From Pokkaliibacter plantistimulans (GTDB taxonomy: Bacteria > Pseudomonadota > Gammaproteobacteria > Pseudomonadales > Balneatricaceae): a DNA stretch of 50,591 nucleotides. The notes under the pieces were generated by a model that saw nothing but the letters and a program-made list of their open reading frames with translations, had not been told where the DNA came from and ran no database searches. Of this stretch, positions 34,380 to 42,062 are shown piece after piece (the stretch's first letter is position 1; every line of letters begins with the position of its first letter). Made by a program: the position numbers and the translations under genes. The stretch lies in assembly GCF_003194385.1 (NCBI RefSeq), contig NZ_LAPT01000093.1:1-50591 (forward strand), read 5' to 3'.

Positions 34380-35207
34380 ATGAGTATCAACGAAACTGTC
34401 TTAGAAATGCATTTCCATAATCCAATGTTTAGTCTATTTAGAGATACATTTGGGCTTGGAAACGGCTCGTTCAACTTCTACAAATATTCCCCCCAAAAGG
34501 AGTGCTTTGTAGGCTTTGATCAAGCTTTCGTTAGCAGTGAGCTAAGCGAAGATGAGCTTTTCAACAAGCTAAAGAACAGTGCTAGAAATGATGGATACAA
34601 CCTTTCAAATTTCTTCTTTGGGTACTTCCTTCAGTATAAGGTAGTAAAAACGTTACAAAAAAGAATGCGTCACACGCCGACTCAAGTTACCTCTAGACCC
34701 CACTATCGAGTTTCGCTTGATACGCAAAAAAATGTAAAAACAGGTTTTTCTCAACATGAGCTTCTGTATAACCTCAATAGAAACGATGGTGCGTTAGTTT
34801 ATTATGCTTGCCCAATGCTTTTTGATCGAACAGAACTCTATAAAAAAGAGCCTGATTTAGACTTGCTAAGACTGGCAGACGTAAGTGATTGCCCGTCCAT
34901 TTATGACGACAATGAGCAACATTATATCTATTTTGATGACACCACCTCTGATCCAATTTGGTGTAGTGAGCCTACAGAAGGGCAGGCATACAAGCCCAAG
35001 GAAGTGGCGAGCATTATAAAACAGAAGATTGCCGAATCTGAATTTATGGAAAATCAGCTAGGTCTTCTAGATACATTAAAGGGCGTATCCGAAAACATTC
35101 TCACTAAAAAGCAGGAAAAAATACTTAACTTGGTCTCGGATTCCATGACGATAGTTCAATTCAGTTCGAAGAAAAAGCCTAACAAGCAAAGGCAGTCGGA
35201 CGCGTAA
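34380..35207 (+). CDS. Hypothetical protein, cassette 2
   Basis: 275 residues, not recognised. No signal peptide or membrane segment is apparent. The middle holds an acidic, aromatic-rich patch (DDNEQHYIYFDDTTSD) and the C-terminal third is helical (KEVASIIKQKIAESEFMENQ). There is only a poor ribosome site before the ATG. The last residues (KPNKQRQSDA) are encoded inside the attC site that follows, so the C-terminus may change when the cassette moves. Function unknown. Confidence 0.75.
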   Translation: MSINETVLEMHFHNPMFSLFRDTFGLGNGSFNFYKYSPQKECFVGFDQAFVSSELSEDELFNKLKNSARNDGYNLSNFFFGYFLQYKVVKTLQKRMRHTPTQVTSRPHYRVSLDTQKNVKTGFSQHELLYNLNRNDGALVYYACPMLFDRTELYKKEPDLDLLRLADVSDCPSIYDDNEQHYIYFDDTTSDPIWCSEPTEGQAYKPKEVASIIKQKIAESEFMENQLGLLDTLKGVSENILTKKQEKILNLVSDSMTIVQFSSKKKPNKQRQSDA

Positions 35208-35233
35208 ACGCGCCGCTGCTTTGGGCGTTAAGA
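35177..35233 (+). other. attC site 2
   Basis: 57 bp: GCCTAACAAG at the left, GCGTTAAGA at the right, arms AAAGGCAG.CGG / CCGCTGCTTT with one unpaired T, loop GCGTAAACGC. A textbook short attC. Confidence 0.93.
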
Positions 35234-35264
35234 CTCTGGAAACTATCATGATGGATCACCAAAA

Positions 35265-36424
35265 ATGATGGATGATATTTATATCGATAATGTTTTTGAA
35301 GGCTCTGCCAGAACCTCTATCTTCATTGGAGAAAATGGGAGCGGAAAGAGCCGCCTTCTCAATAAATTAGCCAGGAGATATCTGTCTAGTGGGCATAAAG
35401 TAGTTGCTATTGCCAACTCAATTCATAATCAATTTACACCAAGAAGTTCTCAATTCCATTTTCTTGGAGAAAGATCAGGTAGAAATATATCAAAAAATAC
35501 AATAAAAAAAGCAATTGAAAATATTTCCAATGGAAATATGGTTCAACTTAAGAATGTTTCTCAAATTCTTTCTTATGTTGGTTACTCCAGCGCTATTGGA
35601 ATTCATGTTAAAGGTCTAAAGAAACTAGATCGATATATTCTACAGGAAACAGATGATCTTTCAGAAGAAGAAATTTATGACATTGAATCGCTTGTTTCAA
35701 AATAATTTAATCTAGGCACGAGATATGGAGGCTACAGAGACGATATACTTTGGTTGGAATTTGATGATTTTAGTTTCGATAAAGTAAATAAGTCTCTATT
35801 TTCTAGGTTCATCGCACTTGAATCAAAGCTTAGAAGGCTTGGCGTATTAAAGTCGATAGATATATTTTTACGAAAGAATGAACAGGAAATTGCACTTAAC
35901 AGAGCTAGCTCAGGAGAATTGTCATTTATAACCTCAGTGATTTATCTTTCATCAGTTATTGATGACAGAACAATTGTTCTGATTGATGAGCCTGAGAATA
36001 GCCTTCATCCCTCTTGGCAAAAAGAGTATCTAGGTAAGATTCTTGATCTCTTTCCTTACTATCAAACAAATTTTGTAATCGCCACTATTCACCTCTTATA
36101 GTTTCTGGTGCAGAAAATACTGATGACTCGGTAACCGTTTACAAGTCTGAATCTGGGAAATTCTCGCGGCTCGATCATAAATATAATGACTTAGAATCTA
36201 TGCTGTGGTCGATGTTTGGGGTAATAACGCCTGAAAGCAGATATTTATCGAATTACTTTATTAGTGTATTGAATGACCTAGGAGAGGATAAGACTACAAT
36301 CGATGAAGTACTGGCAAAGATAGAATCTTTTGAGAACATTAGCTACAGCAGAAAGCAAATAGATACTATCTCAGGGGTTCGTGATTTAGCATTAAAAATT
36401 GAGTCCCGTAAGGATAAATTATGA
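35265..36424 (+). pseudogene. Broken Septu/PtuA-like ABC ATPase, cassette 3
   Basis: The pieces join into one ATPase of about 385 residues: Walker A GENGSGKS (22-29), signature SSGEL, Walker B IVLIDEPENSLHP and a C-terminal helical part. Two lesions are visible. An in-frame TAA at 35703-35705 interrupts it, yet the same frame stays open and protein-like on both sides. Near 36086-36089 a missing base turns the expected ATHSP switch motif into ATIHLL-stop; downstream the frame continues one position over (IVSGAENTDD...). Its final ATGA overlaps the start of the HNH gene, the order seen in Septu (PtuA-PtuB) and PtuAB-bearing retrons. It is either a decayed gene or has sequencing errors. Confidence 0.82.
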
Positions 36425-37041
36425 ATGGACTTAATCTGACGGAAGCGGACACAAATGCCATTAAGCTTGCAATATCAGAGGGTGGAGACATATGGAATTC
36501 TAGCCACCTAATACCGTTGAAACGAAAAATAAAAAACTTCTATCGTAATGTGCAAGGAGAACAATGTTGTTACTGTAGAAAAAGCTCAAATGGTGAGTTT
36601 AATATGGTTTTAGATATTGAGCATGTCTTGCCAAAAGGAAGGCCTGAATTTAAGAAGTTCATGTTTCGAATAGATAATTTAAGTGTCGCCTGCAAAAGGT
36701 GCAACATGTCAATTAAAAATGACGATATTTCGTTTATATCAGGGCAAGCAGATTTCTCTACTCAACCGTTTTTGAGTGGAAACTATAAATTTATTCATCC
36801 AAATGTAGACAGCTACTTCGATCATCTTTCTTATGATGTAACCATTAGAAATGCTCAGACGATGATCAAATACACGGCGGTTAATGATAGCGTAAAAGGT
36901 CAGTTTACATATGGTTACTTTAAGCTTAATGAATTAGAGGTTGACTCTTTTAGTAAGGCGCAAGGTGCTCAAGAGATGGCTAATGTATCTAGCTCAATCG
37001 ACGATGACATAGCTCGTGAAATTGAAGAGTTGCTTGGCTAA
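36421..37041 (+). CDS. HNH endonuclease, PtuB-like, cassette 3
   Basis: 206 residues, intact. HNH site: CCYCRKS (Cys49-Cys52), DIEHVLPKG (Asp65, Glu67, His68), and VACKRCNMSIKND (Cys91, Cys94, Asn95). In Septu systems PtuB is the nuclease held and triggered by the PtuA ATPase; the 4-bp overlap with the upstream ATPase frame implies translational coupling. With the ATPase interrupted, expression and control of this nuclease are uncertain. No reverse transcriptase or retron RNA was seen nearby, so this is not a retron. Confidence 0.85.
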   Translation: MNGLNLTEADTNAIKLAISEGGDIWNSSHLIPLKRKIKNFYRNVQGEQCCYCRKSSNGEFNMVLDIEHVLPKGRPEFKKFMFRIDNLSVACKRCNMSIKNDDISFISGQADFSTQPFLSGNYKFIHPNVDSYFDHLSYDVTIRNAQTMIKYTAVNDSVKGQFTYGYFKLNELEVDSFSKAQGAQEMANVSSSIDDDIAREIEELLG

Positions 37042-37044
37042 AAG

Positions 37045-37098
37045 TCTTAACAAGAAAAGGCAATCGGACGCTTCGCGCCGTTGCTTTAGGCGTTATGT
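37045..37098 (+). other. attC site 3
   Basis: TCTTAACAAG left, GCGTTATGT right, arms AAAAGGCAA.CGG / CCGTTGCTTT, loop around GCTTCGCG. About 54 bp; closes the two-gene Septu-like cassette. Confidence 0.92.
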
Positions 37099-37114
37099 TT
37101 GACGAGGATCCATC

Positions 37115-37750
37115 GTGAAATATGTAGCACCCGAGTGTGGAAAAGACGGATTTACTTGCCCTAATTGTGGTGCTTATGCACAACAAAGAAATTGGGCCTA
37201 TCGAGAAGATGCCACTGGGCCATACAACAATAGCTCTGGACAGTATCCACTTGCTGTTAGCAGATGCGTCCATTGCGGCGACCTGACAATTTGGCATTAC
37301 CAAGATATGGTCTATCCGCACAGAGGTAGCGCCCCAATGCCAAATAAAGACATGCCACCAGAGGTTCTAAAAGATTACGAAGAAGCCGCCGCGATCTTAA
37401 CAAAATCTCCCCGCGGGGCTTCGGCTTTATTGCGCCTCGGCATACAAAAATTATGTGTCCACCTTGGAGGCGCGGGCAAAAACATAAATGACGATATTCG
37501 GCTGCTTGTGCAAAATGGGCTTCCAGTTCAGGTACAGCAAGCTCTTGATGCCGTCCGTGTAATTGGGAATAACGCCGTACACCCAGGACAAATTGAAACT
37601 GACAATCCAGAAATGGCGGGTAGTTTATTTGTACTAGTAAATCTCGTAACTGACTATATGATTTCAAAACCAAATGAGGTTTCTGAAATTTATGGGGCTC
37701 TTCCGAAAGGGGCCATCGAGGCTATAGAGAAAAGAGATGCAAAAACATAA
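37115..37750 (+). CDS. DUF4145-type protein with zinc ribbon, cassette 4
   Basis: 211 residues from a GTG start preceded by GAGGA. The N-terminus has two CxxC pairs (CPNC at 15-18, CVHC at 51-54) that should bind zinc. The C-terminal half (SPRGASALLRLGIQKLCVHLG, VRVIGNNAVHPG) looks like DUF4145, a domain found next to or within restriction and abortive-infection proteins. Its biochemical role is unknown. A defence-linked job is a guess from domain company and from its neighbour cassette. Confidence 0.78.
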   Translation: MKYVAPECGKDGFTCPNCGAYAQQRNWAYREDATGPYNNSSGQYPLAVSRCVHCGDLTIWHYQDMVYPHRGSAPMPNKDMPPEVLKDYEEAAAILTKSPRGASALLRLGIQKLCVHLGGAGKNINDDIRLLVQNGLPVQVQQALDAVRVIGNNAVHPGQIETDNPEMAGSLFVLVNLVTDYMISKPNEVSEIYGALPKGAIEAIEKRDAKT

Positions 37751-37814
37751 CAATTACAAGCAAAGGGACTGTCAAACGCTGCGCGTTTGCCAGCCCCTGT
37801 TGTAGGCGTTAGTT
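37746..37814 (+). other. attC site 4
   Basis: CATAACAATTACAAG left end overlapping the stop codon, GCGTTAGTT right end, arms AAAGGGACTG / CAGCCCCTGT and inner AAACGC / GCGTTT. 69 bp. Confidence 0.88.
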
Positions 37815-37818
37815 GACT

Positions 37819-38166
37819 ATGAAGTTTAAACTAATTGCAAAGAATAAAATGATTGGAGAAACTCTCCTAGAGAGCGGAGATCCTTCTATGGGGGTTGCTT
37901 TCGGTGAGCTAATACCTACCGAAGAATACTCAAAGTATCAGTCATTGTTTGAGGCGCAGGACCATTCCGGTATCAAAGATCTTAATTTAAGCATCATGAC
38001 TGAAACTGGAATTACTCTAGAGCCTGTGGGTGGAATTGGAATTGAAGATTATTCCAGAGAAATGGGTGAGCAATGTATTCAGGTGAATGTGCTTGGCATA
38101 GAAAGCACTGTATACGGTCAGCTATTCCCAGCGCATGTTGCAGCATATGAAGCACAGTTTAAGTAA
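37819..38166 (+). CDS. Hypothetical protein, cassette 5
   Basis: 115 residues from ATG 37819, five bases after the attC end, with no ribosome site, as is common for cassettes. Soluble, acidic, no known motif. Segments such as MGVAFGELIPTEEYSKYQ suggest a small globular protein. Function unknown. Confidence 0.7.
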   Translation: MKFKLIAKNKMIGETLLESGDPSMGVAFGELIPTEEYSKYQSLFEAQDHSGIKDLNLSIMTETGITLEPVGGIGIEDYSREMGEQCIQVNVLGIESTVYGQLFPAHVAAYEAQFK

Positions 38167-38170
38167 GGTG

Positions 38171-38283
38171 CAACTAACAATTCGTGCCAGCCGGACAGTT
38201 TGTTCCGTGGCTCTTTTTGTGCTAATCGCTACGCTAGCACAAAACGCCACTCCACAAACTGCCGCTGTACTCGGCGTTATAAG
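38171..38283 (+). other. attC site 5
   Basis: CAACTAACAATTCG left, CGGCGTTATAA right, arms CCGGACAGTTTGT / ACAAACTGCCG, and inner inverted repeat GTGCTA / TAGCAC. About 113 bp. It is closely like site 8 (39538-39652). Confidence 0.88.
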
Positions 38284-38294
38284 GCTTTCGAGAT

Positions 38295-38582
38295 ATGGAT
38301 GAAGAAGAGCAATTTGTTGAATGTTTTACACACGGAAAACAACAAGCGACGTATGTTTGCCAACATATTGTTCAAAGCCTGCGAGATGGAAATCCCAGAG
38401 GGTTTTGGTCGGCTAAATCGGAGCCAGGCAATGAGCGATCAGATTCATGGTGTAATGCTTGCGAGGATAAGGTTAATAGCACTGACGGAGAATGGAATGG
38501 TGAATCCGAAGAGTTCGCTGGTGTAACTTTGTTGTGTGGTGCTTGCTATGATCGAGCAAAGGAAATGAATAGAACAAATTAA
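38295..38582 (+). CDS. Small cysteine-rich hypothetical protein, cassette 6
   Basis: 95 residues, acidic. Cys/His pairs occur as THGKQQATYVCQH, CNAC (53-56) and CGAC (81-84), which suggests a zinc-binding fold. I do not recognise the family. An overlapping frame that runs through the preceding attC was rejected in its favour. Confidence 0.65.
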   Translation: MDEEEQFVECFTHGKQQATYVCQHIVQSLRDGNPRGFWSAKSEPGNERSDSWCNACEDKVNSTDGEWNGESEEFAGVTLLCGACYDRAKEMNRTN

Positions 38583-38596
38583 TATGGTGCAAGTAC

Positions 38597-38686
38597 CTTA
38601 TAACAAGCTGCTCAAATACGTTCCGGCCTCAAAAGTGTGGCCTCCACCGGATTAGCTAACGCTCGCTGTTTAGCTTAGCGTTAGTG
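38597..38686 (+). other. attC site 6
   Basis: TTATAACAAGCTGCTCAAA left end, TTTAGCTTAGCGTTAGTG right end, middle GTTCCGGCCTC / GCCTCCACCGGA. About 90 bp, somewhat irregular arms. Confidence 0.82.
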
Positions 38687-38702
38687 GCCAAGAGTAAATC
38701 TC

Positions 38703-39224
38703 ATGCAATGGTCAAAACTGAAGAAACGAATAGAAGAAAATTTCGCTGACTCGATCAAAGGCAGAATCGAAATTTTTACAATCGCATATAGACGGCAAGA
38801 TGAAATTGCTAGAAGTTGGGTTGTAATTGATGGAAATCAAGAAGTGAATTTTACTGAATTTGATTCGTGGTGGGAGCAAGGAGCATATTTTCATGAACTC
38901 ACCCCAACTGATTGCTTAACTCATAAAGCTGTAAACGATGCAGAAAGAACTAAAGGTAGTCTGTATGAGCCGGGTGAGTTCAGTAGTTATGATTTTAAAA
39001 TTATGTGCTTTGAATCATTGAATATCTCAGCTCATGATTGCATCAAGTCTGAGCACCCATTGTTAAGAGTTATTGGTGTCCTTCACAGAAAGCTAGGGAA
39101 ATCTAAAGTTAAGGAAATGCAAGAAGACTCTCATCCAATGGTTGCCTATTTTGCTAAATTTCGCATGCAAGCAGAAGCAGCTAACAAGAAAATTCAGGTG
39201 ACGCCTACGGTCCATCTGATTTAG
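38703..39224 (+). CDS. Hypothetical protein, cassette 7
   Basis: 173 residues, no known motif. The N-terminal half is beta-rich with aromatic residues (IEIFTIAYRRQDEIARSWVV), the C-terminal half helical with LLRVIGVLHRKLGKSK. Its last 15 or so codons lie within the degenerate attC at 39179, as in cassette 2. No clear ribosome site. Function unknown. Confidence 0.7.
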   Translation: MQWSKLKKRIEENFADSIKGRIEIFTIAYRRQDEIARSWVVIDGNQEVNFTEFDSWWEQGAYFHELTPTDCLTHKAVNDAERTKGSLYEPGEFSSYDFKIMCFESLNISAHDCIKSEHPLLRVIGVLHRKLGKSKVKEMQEDSHPMVAYFAKFRMQAEAANKKIQVTPTVHLI

Positions 39225-39232
39225 GCATTCTA
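39179..39232 (+). other. Degenerate attC site 7
   Basis: Left GCTAACAAG is normal and the arms AAATTCAGGTGACG / CCATCTGATTT pair well, but the right end reads GCATTCT instead of GCGTTAG. This core change should impair recombination and may have locked two cassettes together. Confidence 0.7.
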
Positions 39233-39236
39233 CTTC

Positions 39237-39542
39237 ATGAGGTGTAGCTTGACTGATTTAGATGAAATTGAATCTAAGTTTCGAGACATGGGTTATGATG
39301 CAAAAGTCCGCGTCTGGTCATTAGATGAATCAGTCATGATAAGTGCTGATGAAGAAGTAATGCCCGATGGAATAAAAAGATTAAATGGTCTGCATTATAT
39401 ATTCAGGGACGGTGCGAATTGGAAAATAACGAAATTATGCGGTGAGGCCAGCTCACAGGTTTCGGTTATATGCACCGCCGAGACTATATCGCAAATAGTT
39501 GTAAAGGCAGCACAACTGTTGGAAAAATTTAAAAATGCATAA
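39237..39542 (+). CDS. Hypothetical protein, cassette 8
   Basis: 101 residues from ATG 39237; a TTG at 39249 with GAGGTG in front is an alternative start. Beta-rich middle (GLHYIFRDGANWKITK) and a helical C-terminus (ISQIVVKAAQLLEKFKNA). The build resembles small immunity-like proteins, but there is no motif to name a family. Confidence 0.62.
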   Translation: MRCSLTDLDEIESKFRDMGYDAKVRVWSLDESVMISADEEVMPDGIKRLNGLHYIFRDGANWKITKLCGEASSQVSVICTAETISQIVVKAAQLLEKFKNA

Positions 39543-39652
39543 TATTACGTGTCAGTCGGACAGTTTATTCTGTGGCTTTTTTTGCTTATCGCTACGCTAG
39601 CACTAGCACAAAAAGCCACTCCATAAGCTGCCGCTGCACTCTGTGTTATATG
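39538..39652 (+). other. attC site 8
   Basis: Same type as site 5: CAGTCGGACAGTTTATTC / ATAAGCTGCCGCTG arms and a TTATCGCTACGCTAGCAC centre. Left end CATAATATTACG and right end TGTGTTATATG are both off consensus. Confidence 0.75.
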
Positions 39653-39654
39653 GA

Positions 39655-40017
39655 ATGACAATGTTCAAAATCGGTGAATCTAGAATCGCCCTAGCAAAAG
39701 CCTTAGAAGATTTGAGTCGTAATGAATGGGCTATCTCAGACTGGCGAGATAATACTGTTGTGAATGTAGATTGTGAAGATGCTTTTAGATCTATATTGCC
39801 AGCTTTGGAATTAGCACTTGAGCAAACCGACGAATACGCATTCGATTCTTGTTGTATCTTAGCTCTTCAGTTTGCAGGTGTTGCGCAAACAACTGAGCAT
39901 CCAACAGGTTTAATTGATATGTTGAAATTGCTCAATGCGCATGAGCAACGATTAACTCAGAGTGATCGTAAGGTTAAAGAGTTAGCGCGATGGTTTAGAG
40001 TGTTAAATGCCATATAA
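39655..40017 (+). CDS. Hypothetical protein, cassette 9
   Basis: 120 residues from ATG 39655 (or 118 from 39661). All-helical look: SRIALAKALEDLSRNEW, ALELALEQTDEYAFDSC, KELARWFRVLNAI. No known family motif and no signal peptide. The start lies within three bases of the preceding attC end, typical for cassettes. Confidence 0.65.
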   Translation: MTMFKIGESRIALAKALEDLSRNEWAISDWRDNTVVNVDCEDAFRSILPALELALEQTDEYAFDSCCILALQFAGVAQTTEHPTGLIDMLKLLNAHEQRLTQSDRKVKELARWFRVLNAI

Positions 40018-40112
40018 CAAGCGGTTTATAAATGGGACGCAAAGAACTTGGTTTGTGCTTTTTTATCGCTAATTTTGGCCACGCACTTTCTGCCCGTAAC
40101 CGGGCGTGAAGC
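40012..40112 (+). other. attC site 9, last of the array
   Basis: ATATAACAAGCGGTTTA left end overlapping the stop codon; GGACGCAAAGAAC / TTGGCCACGC and TTTATCGCTAATTTTGG belong to a well-known attC family. The right end is GGGCGTGAAG rather than GGCGTTAG, so the site is damaged at its crossover. Confidence 0.78.
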
Positions 40113-40153
40113 CAGTAAAACCAATGACTTCTGTCTTATGTGAGAACATGGTT

Positions 40154-40678
40154 ATGAGAATATTCTTACTCACCCTTTTTTTACTAACTCCTGCCTTCTA
40201 TGCTCAGGCAAATACTGAGCTGCCCGATAAAAGTCAGAAGCCTATCGAAAGAGTTGTTTTACAAAGTCAGACGACTGACGAAGTACCTTCTATCGATCAG
40301 GCGCATAGTTTAATTGCCGATTATCGGGCTGACCCTGTTTCAGATGCAGGAGCGCGTGCTCTTTCAAAACTAATCACCTTTGCCGAAAAGAGTGATAGCG
40401 TAAAAGTTGTATTGAAGATGAAAGATATGCCCTGGCGCGAAGATGATAGAGTGACTGTTGGAATAAACAAATTTGTTCTGGCTGCTTATATTATTGGGAG
40501 TATAGATTCAGAACTGAAAGAATCCAGCTATGAGAAGGCCCGTTGTAGCGGTATGTCAGAAATAATTTCCTCATTAAATAAGCTTAAAGACAGAATTGAT
40601 GAAGTCCAGTACGACATTGTTCTGGAAGATATTAATAAGGCAAATAACGACGGGAAGTGTGACTTCTCTGGTATCTGA
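40154..40678 (+). CDS. Secreted or periplasmic hypothetical protein
   Basis: 174 residues beginning with a signal peptide (MRIFLLTLFLLTPAFYAQA). ATG 40148 is an alternative start two codons earlier. The mature part is helical and polar with no known motif; a CSGM segment and a C-terminal CDF give two cysteines. It is followed after 2 bp by a membrane protein gene, so the pair is an operon. Composition is between cassette and backbone. It may be the residue of the last cassette or the first gene after the array. Confidence 0.72.
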   Translation: MRIFLLTLFLLTPAFYAQANTELPDKSQKPIERVVLQSQTTDEVPSIDQAHSLIADYRADPVSDAGARALSKLITFAEKSDSVKVVLKMKDMPWREDDRVTVGINKFVLAAYIIGSIDSELKESSYEKARCSGMSEIISSLNKLKDRIDEVQYDIVLEDINKANNDGKCDFSGI

Positions 40679-40680
40679 GC

Positions 40681-41016
40681 ATGAAGTCTAAACTGGTGTC
40701 GCTTTGTATTGCCCTGATTCTTTTTCTTCTGGCTCTGGTTCAGGGCTATTTTATTTACGCTGTTCAGCATGGTTTTGGAACCAGTCTCAATCAAGCGTGG
40801 AATAGTTTCGGTGTAAGCCAGTCCGGCTATTCCCAGTTTGTATTCAATACCATTGCATGGTGGTGGATATTGCCCGTGCTTTGCCTTGTTTTTGTGCTAT
40901 CTGCTTTTCGGGTCAGAAAGAAACGCTACCGTGCTTTTATGGTGGCGTTCGGGCTGTTCGGCACTATTGCGCTGTATGCGTCTGCCTATGCGCCTTCGTT
41001 GTTTATCACTATATAA
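40681..41016 (+). CDS. Small membrane protein
   Basis: 111 residues with three hydrophobic segments: about 5-27, 58-77 and 86-110. Basic loop RVRKKRYR between the second and third. Starts 2 bp after the secreted-protein gene, so probably translated with it. Function unknown. Confidence 0.75.
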   Translation: MKSKLVSLCIALILFLLALVQGYFIYAVQHGFGTSLNQAWNSFGVSQSGYSQFVFNTIAWWWILPVLCLVFVLSAFRVRKKRYRAFMVAFGLFGTIALYASAYAPSLFITI

Positions 41017-41178
41017 ACTTAAGCGACTACTGATTCGTTACTCACCGGCCTGACTATTCACTCCATTCTAACCTGACTATTTATTGTGCACCGCACCTCG
41101 CGCAATCTGTCTTTCTGTACCATTCTTGAACTTTGGGTGCATAACCCGTTAATGGCTGGAGCGGAGAGAGGGTGCACT

Positions 41179-41883
41179 ATGAATGAAGCAATGGAGCGGC
41201 AGACCTACATGCAGAGCCTGACCAAGCGGCTGGTTATCTTCACCATGGCGACGCTGTTTTTTTTGGGAGTGAGCCTGTACTTCTTTATTGATACGGCGGT
41301 CAAGCAAGACAAATCCTTTCTGGTGATCATGGTGTTTATGTGCGGGCTGCTGGGGGGCTTTGTCAGTATTCAGCAGCGCCTGCCGAAGATTACGCTGGAT
41401 GAAATGAAGGTGCTGTCGTCGTCCTGGGTGTCGATCACGCTGATTCCTATCAATGGCGGCATCTTCGCCTTGATTCTGATGCTGATGTTTGTCGGCCAGA
41501 TCGTGCAGGGCGATATGTTCCCGCATTACCCTGATCCGCCGGTCGCGGATGCGCCGGGCTTTATGAACTGGATACAGCACAGTTATCCGTCGTCGGGCCG
41601 GGAGATCGCCAAGCTGCTGTTCTGGTCTTTTGTGTCGGGCTTCAGCGAGCGCTTTGTGCCGCAGATCATCCGCCGCACTGTGGATCAGGCAGAGCAGGGT
41701 GATAAACCCACCGGGGGCAGCACTGCACCGGCTGATACGCCTGTGCCCCCCGGCCCGGCAGCCAAACCGAAGGAACCTGCCAAACCGGAAGCGGTGACAC
41801 CACCCCTGATGGCCAGCAATCCCGCAGGCAAATCAGAGGAAAAAGGCGACACGCCCACCGGCGCCAGCCCCGCTGCGCAATAG
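41179..41883 (+). CDS. Membrane protein with proline-rich tail
   Basis: 234 residues from ATG 41179, with GAGAGAGGG upstream; an open frame further 5' is not used. Hydrophobic segments at about 18-37, 47-64 and 84-109, then a conserved-looking FWSFVSGFSERFVPQII segment (about 155-170) and a Pro/Ala/Lys-rich C-terminus of about 60 residues. I have seen the SGFSERFVP motif in uncharacterised membrane proteins; function is not known. Backbone GC content returns here. Confidence 0.75.
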   Translation: MNEAMERQTYMQSLTKRLVIFTMATLFFLGVSLYFFIDTAVKQDKSFLVIMVFMCGLLGGFVSIQQRLPKITLDEMKVLSSSWVSITLIPINGGIFALILMLMFVGQIVQGDMFPHYPDPPVADAPGFMNWIQHSYPSSGREIAKLLFWSFVSGFSERFVPQIIRRTVDQAEQGDKPTGGSTAPADTPVPPGPAAKPKEPAKPEAVTPPLMASNPAGKSEEKGDTPTGASPAAQ

Positions 41884-42062
41884 TCTGCAGCACTTGTGCC
41901 CACACCACGGGACAACTGTGTACGGGTTGGCCCGTGGTGCCATGGGCGGTGACAGTTGGGTAACACCCTGAACCACTCCTCCAATTGGTATTTACCTGCA
42001 AAAGCCCTAGCGTTATGGACAGACGAGGGTGCAACGGCACCCGCCTGAAAAGGGACTCTGAT

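Larger units (their letters stand above)
33263..40112 (+). mobile_element. Integron cassette array without integrase (CALIN)
   Basis: About nine gene cassettes, all in one direction, separated by attC-like sites whose right ends read GCGTTAG, GCGTTAA or GCGTTAT and whose left ends read TAACAA. Genes are short, AT-rich, unrelated to each other, and unlike the GC-rich backbone on both sides. No tyrosine integrase with the integron-specific insert is encoded in the window. The left boundary is placed at a GTTATAT core just before the first cassette gene and is uncertain; the right boundary is the last attC at 40012-40112. Confidence 0.85.

Noticed and set aside
35700-36095. Programmed stop readthrough and frameshift in the ATPase gene
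   Set aside because: No slippery heptamer or downstream stem was evident at 36086, and two separate recoding events are unlikely; decay or sequence error is simpler.
35265-37041. Retron with PtuAB-type effectors
   Set aside because: No reverse transcriptase gene or structured msr-msd region is near; only the ATPase-HNH pair is present.
38200-38526. 108-codon frame overlapping cassette 6
   Set aside because: It starts inside an attC site and uses another frame than the Cys-rich protein that fits cassette borders.
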